This document shows positions 44,284 to 51,867 of a stretch of DNA of 64,000 nt, piece after piece (the stretch's first letter is position 1; every line of letters starts with the position of its first letter). The position numbers and the translations under genes were made by a program. The stretch lies in contig JAVBRD010000005.1 of assembly GCA_031548365.1 (NCBI GenBank), forward strand, positions 32,466 through 96,465, read 5' to 3'. Origin of the DNA: JAVBRD01 sp031548365. Its GTDB lineage: Bacteria; Bacillota; Clostridia; Christensenellales; UBA1750. The notes below the pieces were generated by a model that had not been told where the DNA came from, did not search any database, and was given only the letters and a program-made list of their open reading frames with translations.

Positions 44284-44776
44284 GCGGAATATGGCATAGG
44301 AGCAATCAGTCGCCCACATGACCGTTAACACTCTTTTTTTTGCGGCTGTAATGCTAATATCACAGCGCTTGTCGTCCTCGCAAAGCTCAACCATGGCTTC
44401 TGAGCCCGCATACGCGTACCCGGCGGTCGTCATCCACTCTCAGTAGATGACGACCCGCCTTAATGGTTGCGGTCGCTGGACGTTCCCTCTCCAATATGCA
44501 CGGCGGACGCCACGCCAGCCACCGCCGTGGTCCGCGCCGATGATGAAGTCCTATCCCGCCCGCGTCGCTCTACTCCTTATGTGCGGATGCGCACGCCGTA
44601 CGAAGGCGAGCCGCCGCCACGAGCGACATCATCTTGGCAAACCCGCCCATTGCGTTGATTATACCAGCACCCGTGTATCTCCGTTTAGCCCGGTGTGGCG
44701 TTCAGCACATATCGACGCTCGCTAAGCCTCCTCAATCAGCCGCTCCGTGAGCGTGACGAGGTATTGTCCCCCACCA
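44284..44776. other. Intergenic DNA with one strong hairpin, no supported gene
   Basis: 493 bp. A hairpin at 44425-44455 (GGTCGTCATC/GATGACGACC, 11-nt loop) is the only clear structure and may terminate ydcF. Directly behind the KduD stop, in another frame, are codons for a short Leu/Glu-rich tail ending at 44722. Nothing else is recognisable; the DNA looks decayed. Confidence 0.45.
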
Positions 44777-45535
44777 CTACCTCGCGAGCCAGCCGCCGTC
44801 CACGTTGATGCACGCGCCGCTGACATAGTCGGACGCGCGCGACGCGAGGAAAATCGCCGCTCCCGCGAGGTCGCCAGGCTGTCCCCAGCGGCCTGCGGGA
44901 ATGCGCTCACTGATGGCGCGGTTCCGCTCGGGATCGGCGATGAGGGGCGCGTTGAGCTCGGTGACGATGTATCCGGGGGCAATAGCGTTGACCTGTATGT
45001 TGTGGGGCGCGAAATCGTTGCACATGGCCTTTGTCAGGCCCACAATGCCGTGCTTGCTCGCCGCATATGCGCATGCGCGCAGCCCGCCCTGATACGAGAG
45101 CATGGATGCGATGTTGATGATTTTCCCGCCTCCGCCCTGCCGTACAATCGCGCGCGCGACCGCCTGAGAGAGCAGGAACGCCGCGCGCAGGTTGACGCTC
45201 AGGACGGCGTCGAAGTCCTCCGCGGAAAGCTCAAGCGCGTCCCCGCGGCGGATCATGCCCGCGTTGTTGACTAAGATGTCCACGCGGCCGAACGCCTTCA
45301 TCGCCCCCGCGACAATCGCGTCCGCGCTGCCCTCTGTCGAAAGGTCCGCCCTCACCGCGCAGCAACGCGAGCCTTCGCGCTCAACATCGGCGCACACAGG
45401 CGTAAGGTCGCGACGTCCGATAGCCACGATGTCCGCGCCGTGTCCCGCGAGACCAAGCGCGATCGCCCGCCCGATGCCGCTCCCCGCGCCGGTGACGACC
45501 GCGACGCGGCCAGTGAGATCAAACAGATTGGTCAT
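44777..45535 (-). CDS. kduD: 2-deoxy-D-gluconate 3-dehydrogenase (KduD-like SDR)
   Basis: 252 residues, ATG behind AAGGAGGGTGCAGG. Cofactor loop TGAGSGIG, NNAG strand, Ser in INIASMLSYQGG, Tyr-x3-Lys in YAASK. The strings NNAGMIRR, KIINIASMLS, INVDGGWLAR and RIPAGRWGQP follow KduD closely. KduD reduces or oxidises 2-keto-3-deoxy-sugar acids in pectin breakdown. No other uronate genes sit beside it here. The first 17 bp overlap the end of the QueT-like gene, so it is translated from the same mRNA. Confidence 0.85.
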   Translation of the reverse strand: MTNLFDLTGRVAVVTGAGSGIGRAIALGLAGHGADIVAIGRRDLTPVCADVEREGSRCCAVRADLSTEGSADAIVAGAMKAFGRVDILVNNAGMIRRGDALELSAEDFDAVLSVNLRAAFLLSQAVARAIVRQGGGGKIINIASMLSYQGGLRACAYAASKHGIVGLTKAMCNDFAPHNIQVNAIAPGYIVTELNAPLIADPERNRAISERIPAGRWGQPGDLAGAAIFLASRASDYVSGACINVDGGWLAR

Positions 45536-46019
45536 CCTGCACCCTCCTTAGAATGTTGAGCCGCTCGAGCAAATAAGAGAGCGTAAGCCCGAGCCCATAG
45601 CAGACCACCGCTTGCCCCGCGCCCACGGAGAGCACCGTTGCGACCAGCGGCAGCTCAAACAGGAGCGTGAGCATGACGCCGATGACAACAGCGTTGACCA
45701 CCACCGGCCACGCGACCGCGAGAATTCGGTTTTTGCGCGTAAAGTAGGTCAAGCACGCGGCGGACAGCGTGGCAAGCGAGCCCACGACCACGTCCCACGG
45801 GCCATTCCCGCCCACCAGGTTGGCGATCACGCACCCGATGAAAAGGCCGGGAATCGCGGCGGGCGTAAACATGGGCAGCACGCACAGCGCTTCCGCGAAA
45901 CGGAACTGCACAGGGCCGTAGGACAAAGGGGCGAGCGCGATGGTCAAAACGGCGTAGAGCGCGGCGATGAGCCCCGCGAGCGCGAGCGAACGAACGGGAA
46001 ACCGGTTTGATTGAAACAT
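45519..46019 (-). CDS. queT: QueT-type ECF transporter S component (queuosine precursor)
   Basis: 166 residues from an ATG at 46019 behind AAGGAGG. Five to six membrane segments are visible, with LAGLIAALYAVLTIALAPLS at the N-terminus, GPVQFRFAEALCVLP, and GLFIGCVIANLVGG in the centre, which fit the QueT family. QueT binds a queuosine precursor and uses the shared ECF energising module. The assignment is strengthened by a preQ1-I riboswitch in the leader. The 3' end overlaps the kduD start by 17 bp, an unexpected partner for a tRNA-modification gene. Confidence 0.88.
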   Translation of the reverse strand: MFQSNRFPVRSLALAGLIAALYAVLTIALAPLSYGPVQFRFAEALCVLPMFTPAAIPGLFIGCVIANLVGGNGPWDVVVGSLATLSAACLTYFTRKNRILAVAWPVVVNAVVIGVMLTLLFELPLVATVLSVGAGQAVVCYGLGLTLSYLLERLNILRRVQDDQSV

Positions 46020-46060
46020 GGGCGTCCTCCTTGATTTGTGTCCAAAACAAAGCGACGCCC
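46020..46060 (-). promoter_or_regulatory. Expression platform of the preQ1 riboswitch (start-site sequestering hairpin)
   Basis: In the mRNA, GGGCGTC (46060-46054) can pair over 7 bp with GACGCCC (46026-46020), which lies between the GGAGG and the queT ATG. This would hide the start site. It suggests control of translation rather than termination, as no T-run follows a stem here. Confidence 0.5.
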
Positions 46061-46078
46061 GCGGTTCATGACCGCATT

Positions 46079-46118
46079 CCGTAGTTTTGTTTAGGGACAG
46101 GATGGTTACGAACTGTCC
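46079..46118 (-). ncRNA. preQ1-I riboswitch aptamer
   Basis: On the minus strand, the stem GGACAG/CTGTCC closes a loop TTCGTAACCATC. Next comes the A-rich tail CTAAACAAAACTACGG, whose TACG can pair with CGTA in the loop to form the H-type pseudoknot. This matches the preQ1-I layout (short stem, conserved UUC...ACC loop, A-rich L3, pseudoknot). It lies 19 nt after the Fpg-like stop and 60 nt before queT, a known preQ1-regulated gene. With no clear promoter between, it is probably within an fpg-queT-kduD transcript. Confidence 0.75.
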
Positions 46119-46137
46119 TATATATTTCGCGAGCGAG

Positions 46138-46926
46138 CTACATAAACGTCCTTTGCCCGCGCGCGTAATAGGTGTGCCTGCCGCCGATCTCGGCGTGCAA
46201 AACTTCCTCGCCTTTGGCGGTCTGCTTGAGATCGGGCTTGTGCACTTTGAGAAAACTGCGCTCCTCGCCGCTGATGCGGTCTGGGGATAACTTCGTGATG
46301 GTTTCGATCGCCTCTGCCAACACTTTTTTTGTCGCGCTATGGATGTCGCGCGCCGCGTCGTCCGGGATGCTGCCGCAGTAGGACAGCGGGGACACGCCCG
46401 CCTCGTAGAGGATCTCGTCGGCGTAGGCGTTGCCGATGCCGCGCACAATGCCTGGTGTGATGAGCAGCTCTTTGATCGTCTTGCGCGCGTGTTTGGCGAG
46501 CACGGTCATCAGGAACTTTTCGTCAAACGCGTCCGACATGGCGTCAGGCACGTTGCTTTTTTTCGGATCGAGCGTCACCTTGCACATCGAGGAAAAGTCG
46601 GTGAACACCAACGCGCGCGCGTCGGCGAAGGTCAGGGACACGATCTTGCTGCGCACCTTGGCCACGCTGCCTTCGCTCACAAGCTCGATTTTGCCGTTGA
46701 GCATGAGGTGAACGGCAAAGCTGTGTCCGTTGTCGAGCGTGAACAAAAGCTCCTTGCCCTCGCGCGCGATAAACGCGATGCGCGCGCCCACGCACGCCTC
46801 CGAAAGCATCGCCGGCGGGAGCGTGTTTTTGCGCGTCTCATGAAGCACAGCGGACGTGATGGGCGCCGTGAGCGCGAGCTTGTTGAGGTTGACCGCGAAG
46901 ACGTGCAGATCAGGCAGCTCAGGCAT
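46138..46926 (-). CDS. Fpg/Nei family DNA glycosylase without zinc finger
   Basis: 262 residues from the ATG giving MPELPDLHVF, behind CGGAGGG. Pro2 and Glu3, the catalytic pair of formamidopyrimidine/endonuclease VIII glycosylases, are present. The helix-two-turn-helix region is visible in GIGNAYADEILYEAGVSPL. At the C-terminus, where four cysteines normally bind zinc, the protein has KPDLKQTAKGEEV and EIGGRHTYYARGQ with no cysteine, so it would use a zinc-less finger like NEIL1 or plant Fpg. It probably excises oxidised bases. It is divergent from the ArsR-like gene. Confidence 0.85.
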   Translation of the reverse strand: MPELPDLHVFAVNLNKLALTAPITSAVLHETRKNTLPPAMLSEACVGARIAFIAREGKELLFTLDNGHSFAVHLMLNGKIELVSEGSVAKVRSKIVSLTFADARALVFTDFSSMCKVTLDPKKSNVPDAMSDAFDEKFLMTVLAKHARKTIKELLITPGIVRGIGNAYADEILYEAGVSPLSYCGSIPDDAARDIHSATKKVLAEAIETITKLSPDRISGEERSFLKVHKPDLKQTAKGEEVLHAEIGGRHTYYARGQRTFM

Positions 46927-47005
46927 GGCTTGTCCCTCCGTTTCACCGAAGATCATAACACATGTTCGATGAAAAGAAAACATTTCGTCATTCCGATATT
47001 CCGCA

Positions 47006-47034
47006 TTTACATATTCAGTAGATTCTTGTATTAT
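47006..47034 (+). promoter_or_regulatory. Promoter of the ArsR-like regulator gene
   Basis: TTTACA (47006-47011), 17-bp spacer, TATTAT (47029-47034), in an AT-rich 144-bp divergent gap. Confidence 0.65.
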
Positions 47035-47070
47035 TCATTTGCGCAATTACGTAATTACGGAGGTGCAGCC

Positions 47071-47700
47071 ATGGAACGGAACGTTTACGAAGAGCTCGAC
47101 GAGCTCAAGGATGATATCAGTGACATCAAAGCCATGTTGTCCGCGTTTTGCACCAAGTTCCCCGCCTGCGAAGGCGAAGCGGATGAATCGCCCAAGCGCA
47201 TACATACCATGAAGAATGTGCACCCCGACATACGCGTTTCATCGCTGATGGCCGATCTGTGCGCTGCCGCCGATCAGCAAAATGGCACAGGCCTCATTAC
47301 AACGATGGGCGTTTTCGCGTCGGGTGGGCGGCAGCGGAACTGGATTCGCTACCAGGTTCCGACAGACAGGCTCCTCGCTCTGATTGAAAACGGCTTGGCG
47401 CTCAAAGTGCTTGCGTGCGTGGGTAACGAGGATCGCCTGCGCATGCTGCTCGCGCTCCTTAAGCAAGGCATGACCGTCTCCCAACTTGTGGAGCAGTGCG
47501 GCTACACATCCACCGGGCAGGTCTACCACCACCTGCGCCCGCTCATCGCGGCCAACCTCGTGATGGAAGACAGCAACAGCCGCGGCTCCTACATCGTGGT
47601 CGACCACCGCGTGCACGGCTTGATCCATATCCTTGCGGGCGTCAACGACATGATCGATCCAGAGTACACGCAGGGCGATTGGGAGAACGCGGGCGCGTGA
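47071..47700 (+). CDS. ArsR-like winged-helix protein with N-terminal coiled region
   Basis: 209 residues from an ATG behind GGAGGTGCAGCC. An acidic helical N-terminus (about residues 1-45) with two cysteines (FCTKFPACEG) precedes a winged helix in the C-terminal half: LACVGNEDRLRMLLALLKQG, then VSQLVEQCGYTSTGQVYHHL as recognition helix and a wing. The fold resembles ArsR/SmtB regulators, but it is longer than usual and the typical metal sites are not obvious. The target is unknown. A DUF1801 gene follows by 60 bp. Confidence 0.75.
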   Translation: MERNVYEELDELKDDISDIKAMLSAFCTKFPACEGEADESPKRIHTMKNVHPDIRVSSLMADLCAAADQQNGTGLITTMGVFASGGRQRNWIRYQVPTDRLLALIENGLALKVLACVGNEDRLRMLLALLKQGMTVSQLVEQCGYTSTGQVYHHLRPLIAANLVMEDSNSRGSYIVVDHRVHGLIHILAGVNDMIDPEYTQGDWENAGA

Positions 47701-47760
47701 CATAAGCCGTCGTGGGTGATACAATGGGCAAAACCACAACACGGTGAAGGGGATACAGAC

Positions 47761-48144
47761 ATGCCAGAGGACAGCAAAATTCCTGCAACCATCGACGAGT
47801 ACATCGCGCAGTGTCCGCCCGAGAGCCACGAGCGTTTGAACGCCATTCGCGCCACCATCAAGGCTGCCGCTCCCGAAGCCACGGAGAAAATCTCGTGGAA
47901 CATGCCCACGTTTTTTCTCAGCGGGAACGTCGTGCACTTCGCGGTGGGCAAGAAACACATCGGGCTCTACCCGGGAGCGAGCGGCGTCGCTTCCTTCACA
48001 GAGAAACTGACTGAGTACAAGACGTCCAAAGGCGCGATACAGTTTCCCAATGACAAGCCCATCCCCCACGCGCTGATTACCGAGATTGTGAAGTTCCGCG
48101 TCGCGGAAAACAAGGCCGAAGCCGAGGCGAAAAAGAAGCAATAG
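47761..48144 (+). CDS. DUF1801 (YdhG-like) protein
   Basis: 127 residues, ATG at 47761 behind GAAGGGGATACAG. IDEYIAQCP, AAAPEATEKISWNMPTFFL in part, and FAVGKKHIGLYPG are characteristic of the DUF1801/YdhG small-protein family, widespread in Bacillota. Structures show an SufE-like or frataxin-like fold; function is not established. No membrane segment or signal. It is probably in an operon with the ArsR-like gene. Confidence 0.82.
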   Translation: MPEDSKIPATIDEYIAQCPPESHERLNAIRATIKAAAPEATEKISWNMPTFFLSGNVVHFAVGKKHIGLYPGASGVASFTEKLTEYKTSKGAIQFPNDKPIPHALITEIVKFRVAENKAEAEAKKKQ

Positions 48145-48613
48145 CCATATGGCGGATCAGCGATGCGGCGCAAACCAGGACCATAGCAAACACTCACGCA
48201 AAACGTACCCTTGAATTCCCGGAAACAGGGAGCGATGAAAACCAGAGTCTTGAAAACCGGGGCTGTCTGCACCCAAGGGGAGGCCCAAACCGCAAGTCCG
48301 CCTTTCACATGGAATGCATAGGCTTGCACGCCCTATTCTGCTTTCACCGCCCCGCATACCGTCGAGTCAAGGCGATGACAGGCGCGAATTGTGCGCAAGG
48401 GATGCCGAGCGCTCGCTGCGTGTTCTGTTGAGCATCGGCGTTCCGCACGATCACGACGCCAAGAACAAGATCGACTTGGCGTTATGACGACGATAACACA
48501 TGTCCGCGGCGCGGTGTGTTGCCAAAAAACAGCGCGCCACGGGCATCGCGTCCCGCGAAACGCGCGGAGGTTTCACCGATGTGAGCAACCCCCTCCCACC
48601 GGAAACACCCGGA
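48145..48613. other. Intergenic DNA, no supported gene
   Basis: About 470 bp before a structured repeat. Several short frames exist, none with a binding site or family resemblance. It may be decayed sequence. Confidence 0.4.
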
Positions 48614-48804
48614 GGGTCAGCGTGATGGCAAACCCATCGCTGACGCTTCGGATTCATCATCAGAGCCAATCGGAAGTGTGAGGTTTGGCGCGCATATCGC
48701 CAAACCACACGCCATGTTTTGCTCAAAGAACCCGCGTATTTCCCGGCGGATCTCCGAAGCAAGCACGATGGGGCCGGAGTCTGGTTTTGTCGGAAAGCTG
48801 CCCC
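48614..48804 (-). repeat. Structured intergenic element, subtype 1, copy B
   Basis: Reverse-strand relative of 8228-8412. The outer stem is GGGGCAGC with GCTGACCC (one mismatch). The palindrome is weaker here. Hairpin 2 is GTGTG...CACAC instead of GCGTG...CACGC, a compensatory C-G to T-A change. Hairpin 3 starts GATGATGA and ends GCCATC. The element is flanked by other hairpins (GCCCCGCCGG/CCGGCGGGGC at its right side) that differ in sequence from those of copy A but sit at the same place. Confidence 0.7.
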
Positions 48805-48830
48805 GCCGGAGACACCGGCGGGGCGTTTGT

Positions 48831-50018
48831 TTACGGCACACGCCCGTCATCGCTCAAACGCTTCTCCGCCTCCAGCACGCTGGCGGTCTTGAGCGCACCC
48901 ATTCCGAATTTTTTCTGAATGAGGAAGGCCGCCGAGTCCACCATCTCGCGCTTGTCGTCCGAGGGCGCGTCCAGCAGGGACAACTGACGCACGCGCGTCT
49001 TGCCCAGGCCGCTTAAGCTGATGCCCACGAGCCGGACGGGGCGCTTTTCCACGCCATCGAGCAGGGATGCGGCCGTGCGGTAAATCTCGCTCGCCGAGTT
49101 GGTCGCCGCCCCGGTCCTGGCGCGCGTGATCTGCTGCATGTTGGCATAGGTCACCTTGAGCGTGACGGTGGAACCGTAGAGCCCGCGCTCACGAAACTCA
49201 TAGCTCAGTTCGCGCGAGATCAGGAGGAGCATGTCTTCCAGTGTGGCCATGTCCGTGATGTCCCTTTGGAAGGTGTGTTCCTTCCCGATGGACTTCGGCT
49301 CGGAGTACGGTGTAACCTTCCGGTCATCCACGCCGTCTGCAAGCGCGAGGATGCCTTCGCCGTGGCCGCCCAGCAGCGAGATCACCTTTTGCCTGTTGGC
49401 GAGCAAGTCGCGGACGGTGCGAAAACCATCCCTCTCCAGTTTCTCCGCAGTCTTAACGCCCACGCCCAAGAGCACGCGCACGCTCCGGTCAATGATGAGC
49501 GCTTTGAGCGCTTCCGGGTCAGGTATCTCGAAGTAACCGTCCGGTTTTTTCTCTTCGCTGCCCAACTTAGCGGTCATCATAGAGTAGCCAAGACCCACTG
49601 AGCACGTCAGACCGACGCGCTCTTTCGTCTTTTGCTTGATCTCTTTGCCGATTGCGCGCGCCTCGCCAAACAGGTGCGCGGATCCCGTCACGTCGAGATA
49701 CCCCTCGTCCAGCGATACGTGTTCGATCAAATCGGTATACTCGCCCCAGATCGCGTGAATTCGGCGTGACGCCTCAACATACTTGTGGCCGTTCGGGTGC
49801 ATGTAGACGCCTTGCGGGCAGCGACGGAACGCTTCCTTGATGCTCATGGCCGAGTGCACGCCGTATTTTCTGGCCTCGTAGCTGCAAGTAGACACCACGC
49901 CGCGCTCACTCGGCAGCGCGCCAATGATCAGGGGCTTGCCCGCCAATGCCGGATTGTCCCTGATCTCAACCGCCGCGAAAAAGGCGTCCATATCAACGTG
50001 TATGATGGATCGGCGCAT
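48831..50018 (-). CDS. dinB: DNA polymerase IV (Y family)
   Basis: 395 residues. The first catalytic metal motif is IHVDMDAFFAAVE, the second SLDEGYLDVT, and the steric-gate aromatic follows the first motif. RKYGVHSAMSIKEAF and the helix-hairpin-helix in LLGVGVKTAEKL are typical. The little-finger domain and a short tail with DAPSDDK follow, but no clear beta-clamp motif is visible at the very end. It performs translesion synthesis and error-prone repair. No SOS box was seen. Confidence 0.95.
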   Translation of the reverse strand: MRRSIIHVDMDAFFAAVEIRDNPALAGKPLIIGALPSERGVVSTCSYEARKYGVHSAMSIKEAFRRCPQGVYMHPNGHKYVEASRRIHAIWGEYTDLIEHVSLDEGYLDVTGSAHLFGEARAIGKEIKQKTKERVGLTCSVGLGYSMMTAKLGSEEKKPDGYFEIPDPEALKALIIDRSVRVLLGVGVKTAEKLERDGFRTVRDLLANRQKVISLLGGHGEGILALADGVDDRKVTPYSEPKSIGKEHTFQRDITDMATLEDMLLLISRELSYEFRERGLYGSTVTLKVTYANMQQITRARTGAATNSASEIYRTAASLLDGVEKRPVRLVGISLSGLGKTRVRQLSLLDAPSDDKREMVDSAAFLIQKKFGMGALKTASVLEAEKRLSDDGRVP

Positions 50019-50101
50019 TCCATGGCCCCCGCATCGCTTCGAATGTCGTCATCTCTTTGACTCCAATTATACCACAAACCGAAAGATCACGCGCGTTTGC
50101 C

Positions 50102-50130
50102 TTGTGGAATCTTGCGCAAAACGCTATAAT
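50102..50130 (+). promoter_or_regulatory. Promoter of the DUF1846 gene
   Basis: TTGTGG (50102-50107), 17-bp spacer, TATAAT (50125-50130), 48 bp before the ATG. Confidence 0.65.
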
Positions 50131-50177
50131 ACTCAGATGTGAGCTAAAGTCCGCGCAGTTGATGAGGGAGGCGCGCC

Positions 50178-51665
50178 ATGTACCAGATCTGCTTTGACAG
50201 CGAGAAGTACCTCAAGATGCAGTCCGAAAACATCCTTGAGCGGATCGGCGAATTTGGCAACAAACTATATCTGGAATTCGGCGGCAAGCTTTTCGACGAT
50301 TTCCACGCATCCCGCGTACTGCTCGGATTCCAGCCGGACAGCAAGATACGGCTCCTAAAAATGCTTGCCGACCAAACGGAGATCGTACTCGTCGTCAACG
50401 CAACAGATATTGAGCGCAACAGGGTGCGTGGTGACTACGGCATCACGTACGACGACGAGGTGCTGCGCCTCATCGACGCCTTTCGCGCAAGCGGCCTGTA
50501 CGTGGGGAGCGTGGTCGTCACCATGTGCGAGGGGCAAGGCTCCGTGACCGTCTTCAAGGAACGCCTGGAACGACAGGATGTGCCCGTATATCTGCACTAC
50601 CCCATCGACGACTACCCCACGAATATCCCCTTCATCGTCAGCGAGCGCGGGTTTGGCAAAAACGACTACGTCAAAACATCCCGCCCGCTCGTAGTGGTCA
50701 CAGCACCCGGCGCGGGCAGCGGCAAAATGGCTACGTGCTTGTCCCAGCTATACCACGAGCTTCAGCACGGCGTCAACGCCGGGTACGCCAAGTTTGAAAC
50801 GTTTCCCATTTGGAACCTGCCGCTCAAGCACCCGGTCAACCTTGCCTACGAAGCCGCGACCACGGACCAAAAAGATGTGAACATGATCGATCCTTTCCAT
50901 TTGGAAGCCTACGGCGTATCCACCGTCAACTACAACCGTGACGTTGAGGTCTTTCCCGTGCTCACCGAAATCTTCCGCCAGATTTTGGGGACATGCCCCT
51001 ATAAGTCGCCCACAGACATGGGCGTCAACATGGCCGGGTACTGCATCAGCGATGACGCGATATGCCAACACGCCGCCAGGCAGGAGATCATCCGCCGCTA
51101 CTATCGCGCGTTGTGCGAGGAGCGGACGTCGGGCGGGATGAAGGCCGAGCTGCAAAAGCTTGAGATGCTCATGAACGCGGCGGGCGTCTGCGCAGAGGAC
51201 CGCGTCGTGGTATTGCACGCGCGCGAGAAAGCAGAAGCGAGCGAAACGCCCAGCGTGGCCATCGAGCTGCCGGACGGCCGCATCATCACAGGCAAAACTT
51301 CCTCCCTCCTGGGAGCGGCATCCGCCGCGCTGCTGAACGCCCTGAAGATGTTCGCGGGAATCAACGACGAAGTGCGCCTCATCTCCCCCATCATGATCGA
51401 GCCGATCATGAAACTCAAACAGGACTTTCTGGGCAACAACAACCCGCGGCTGCACACGGACGAACTGCTCATCGCGCTGTCCATTTGCACGGCCACAAAC
51501 CCCGTAGCTGAGCTCGCGCTCGAGCAGCTGCCCAAGCTGCGCAACAGCGAGGCCCACTCCACTGTCATCCTCTCCCAGGTGGACATCAACGTTTTCAAGA
51601 AATTGGGCGTCAACATCACCTGCGAGCCCAAGTACCAAAACAAGAGGCTCTATCACAAAAAATAA
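50178..51665 (+). CDS. DUF1846 family protein
   Basis: 495 residues, ATG behind GGGAGG. CFDSEKYLKMQSENILERI at the start, KLFDDFHASRVLLGF, NATDIERNRVRGDYGITYDD in part and a P-loop-like GAGSGKMATCL (about residue 176) match the DUF1846 family. The family is restricted largely to Firmicutes, with an ATP-grasp or kinase-like fold in solved structures but no accepted function. The full family length is present. The gene is single with its own promoter and a terminator at 51675-51712. Confidence 0.9.
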   Translation: MYQICFDSEKYLKMQSENILERIGEFGNKLYLEFGGKLFDDFHASRVLLGFQPDSKIRLLKMLADQTEIVLVVNATDIERNRVRGDYGITYDDEVLRLIDAFRASGLYVGSVVVTMCEGQGSVTVFKERLERQDVPVYLHYPIDDYPTNIPFIVSERGFGKNDYVKTSRPLVVVTAPGAGSGKMATCLSQLYHELQHGVNAGYAKFETFPIWNLPLKHPVNLAYEAATTDQKDVNMIDPFHLEAYGVSTVNYNRDVEVFPVLTEIFRQILGTCPYKSPTDMGVNMAGYCISDDAICQHAARQEIIRRYYRALCEERTSGGMKAELQKLEMLMNAAGVCAEDRVVVLHAREKAEASETPSVAIELPDGRIITGKTSSLLGAASAALLNALKMFAGINDEVRLISPIMIEPIMKLKQDFLGNNNPRLHTDELLIALSICTATNPVAELALEQLPKLRNSEAHSTVILSQVDINVFKKLGVNITCEPKYQNKRLYHKK

Positions 51666-51674
51666 GAGATACGC

Positions 51675-51712
51675 ACAGGGCGTGCCGGCACATGGGTGTC
51701 AGCGCGCCCTGT
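51675..51712 (+). terminator. Terminator after the DUF1846 gene
   Basis: ACAGGGCGTGC pairs with GCGCGCCCTGT (one G-T pair), followed by TTGCTTG. Confidence 0.6.
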
Positions 51713-51867
51713 TTGCTTGCGCGTAGTTTCGCTGCCGTCGCGCCTTGCGCGGACGCCGATCTTCGAGCCGGAGAGCCGGTACCGCCGGGGCGCAAACGCT
51801 TTCCGGGCAGGATATCGCGGCGCGGTGCAGAATTGAACGGGCAAAAAGGCACGCGGAGGTTGTGGAT

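Noticed and set aside
44425..44455. Strong hairpin considered as a further copy of the structured element
   Set aside because: Only one hairpin of the GATGAC/GTCATC type; the palindrome, closing stem and hairpin 2 are absent.
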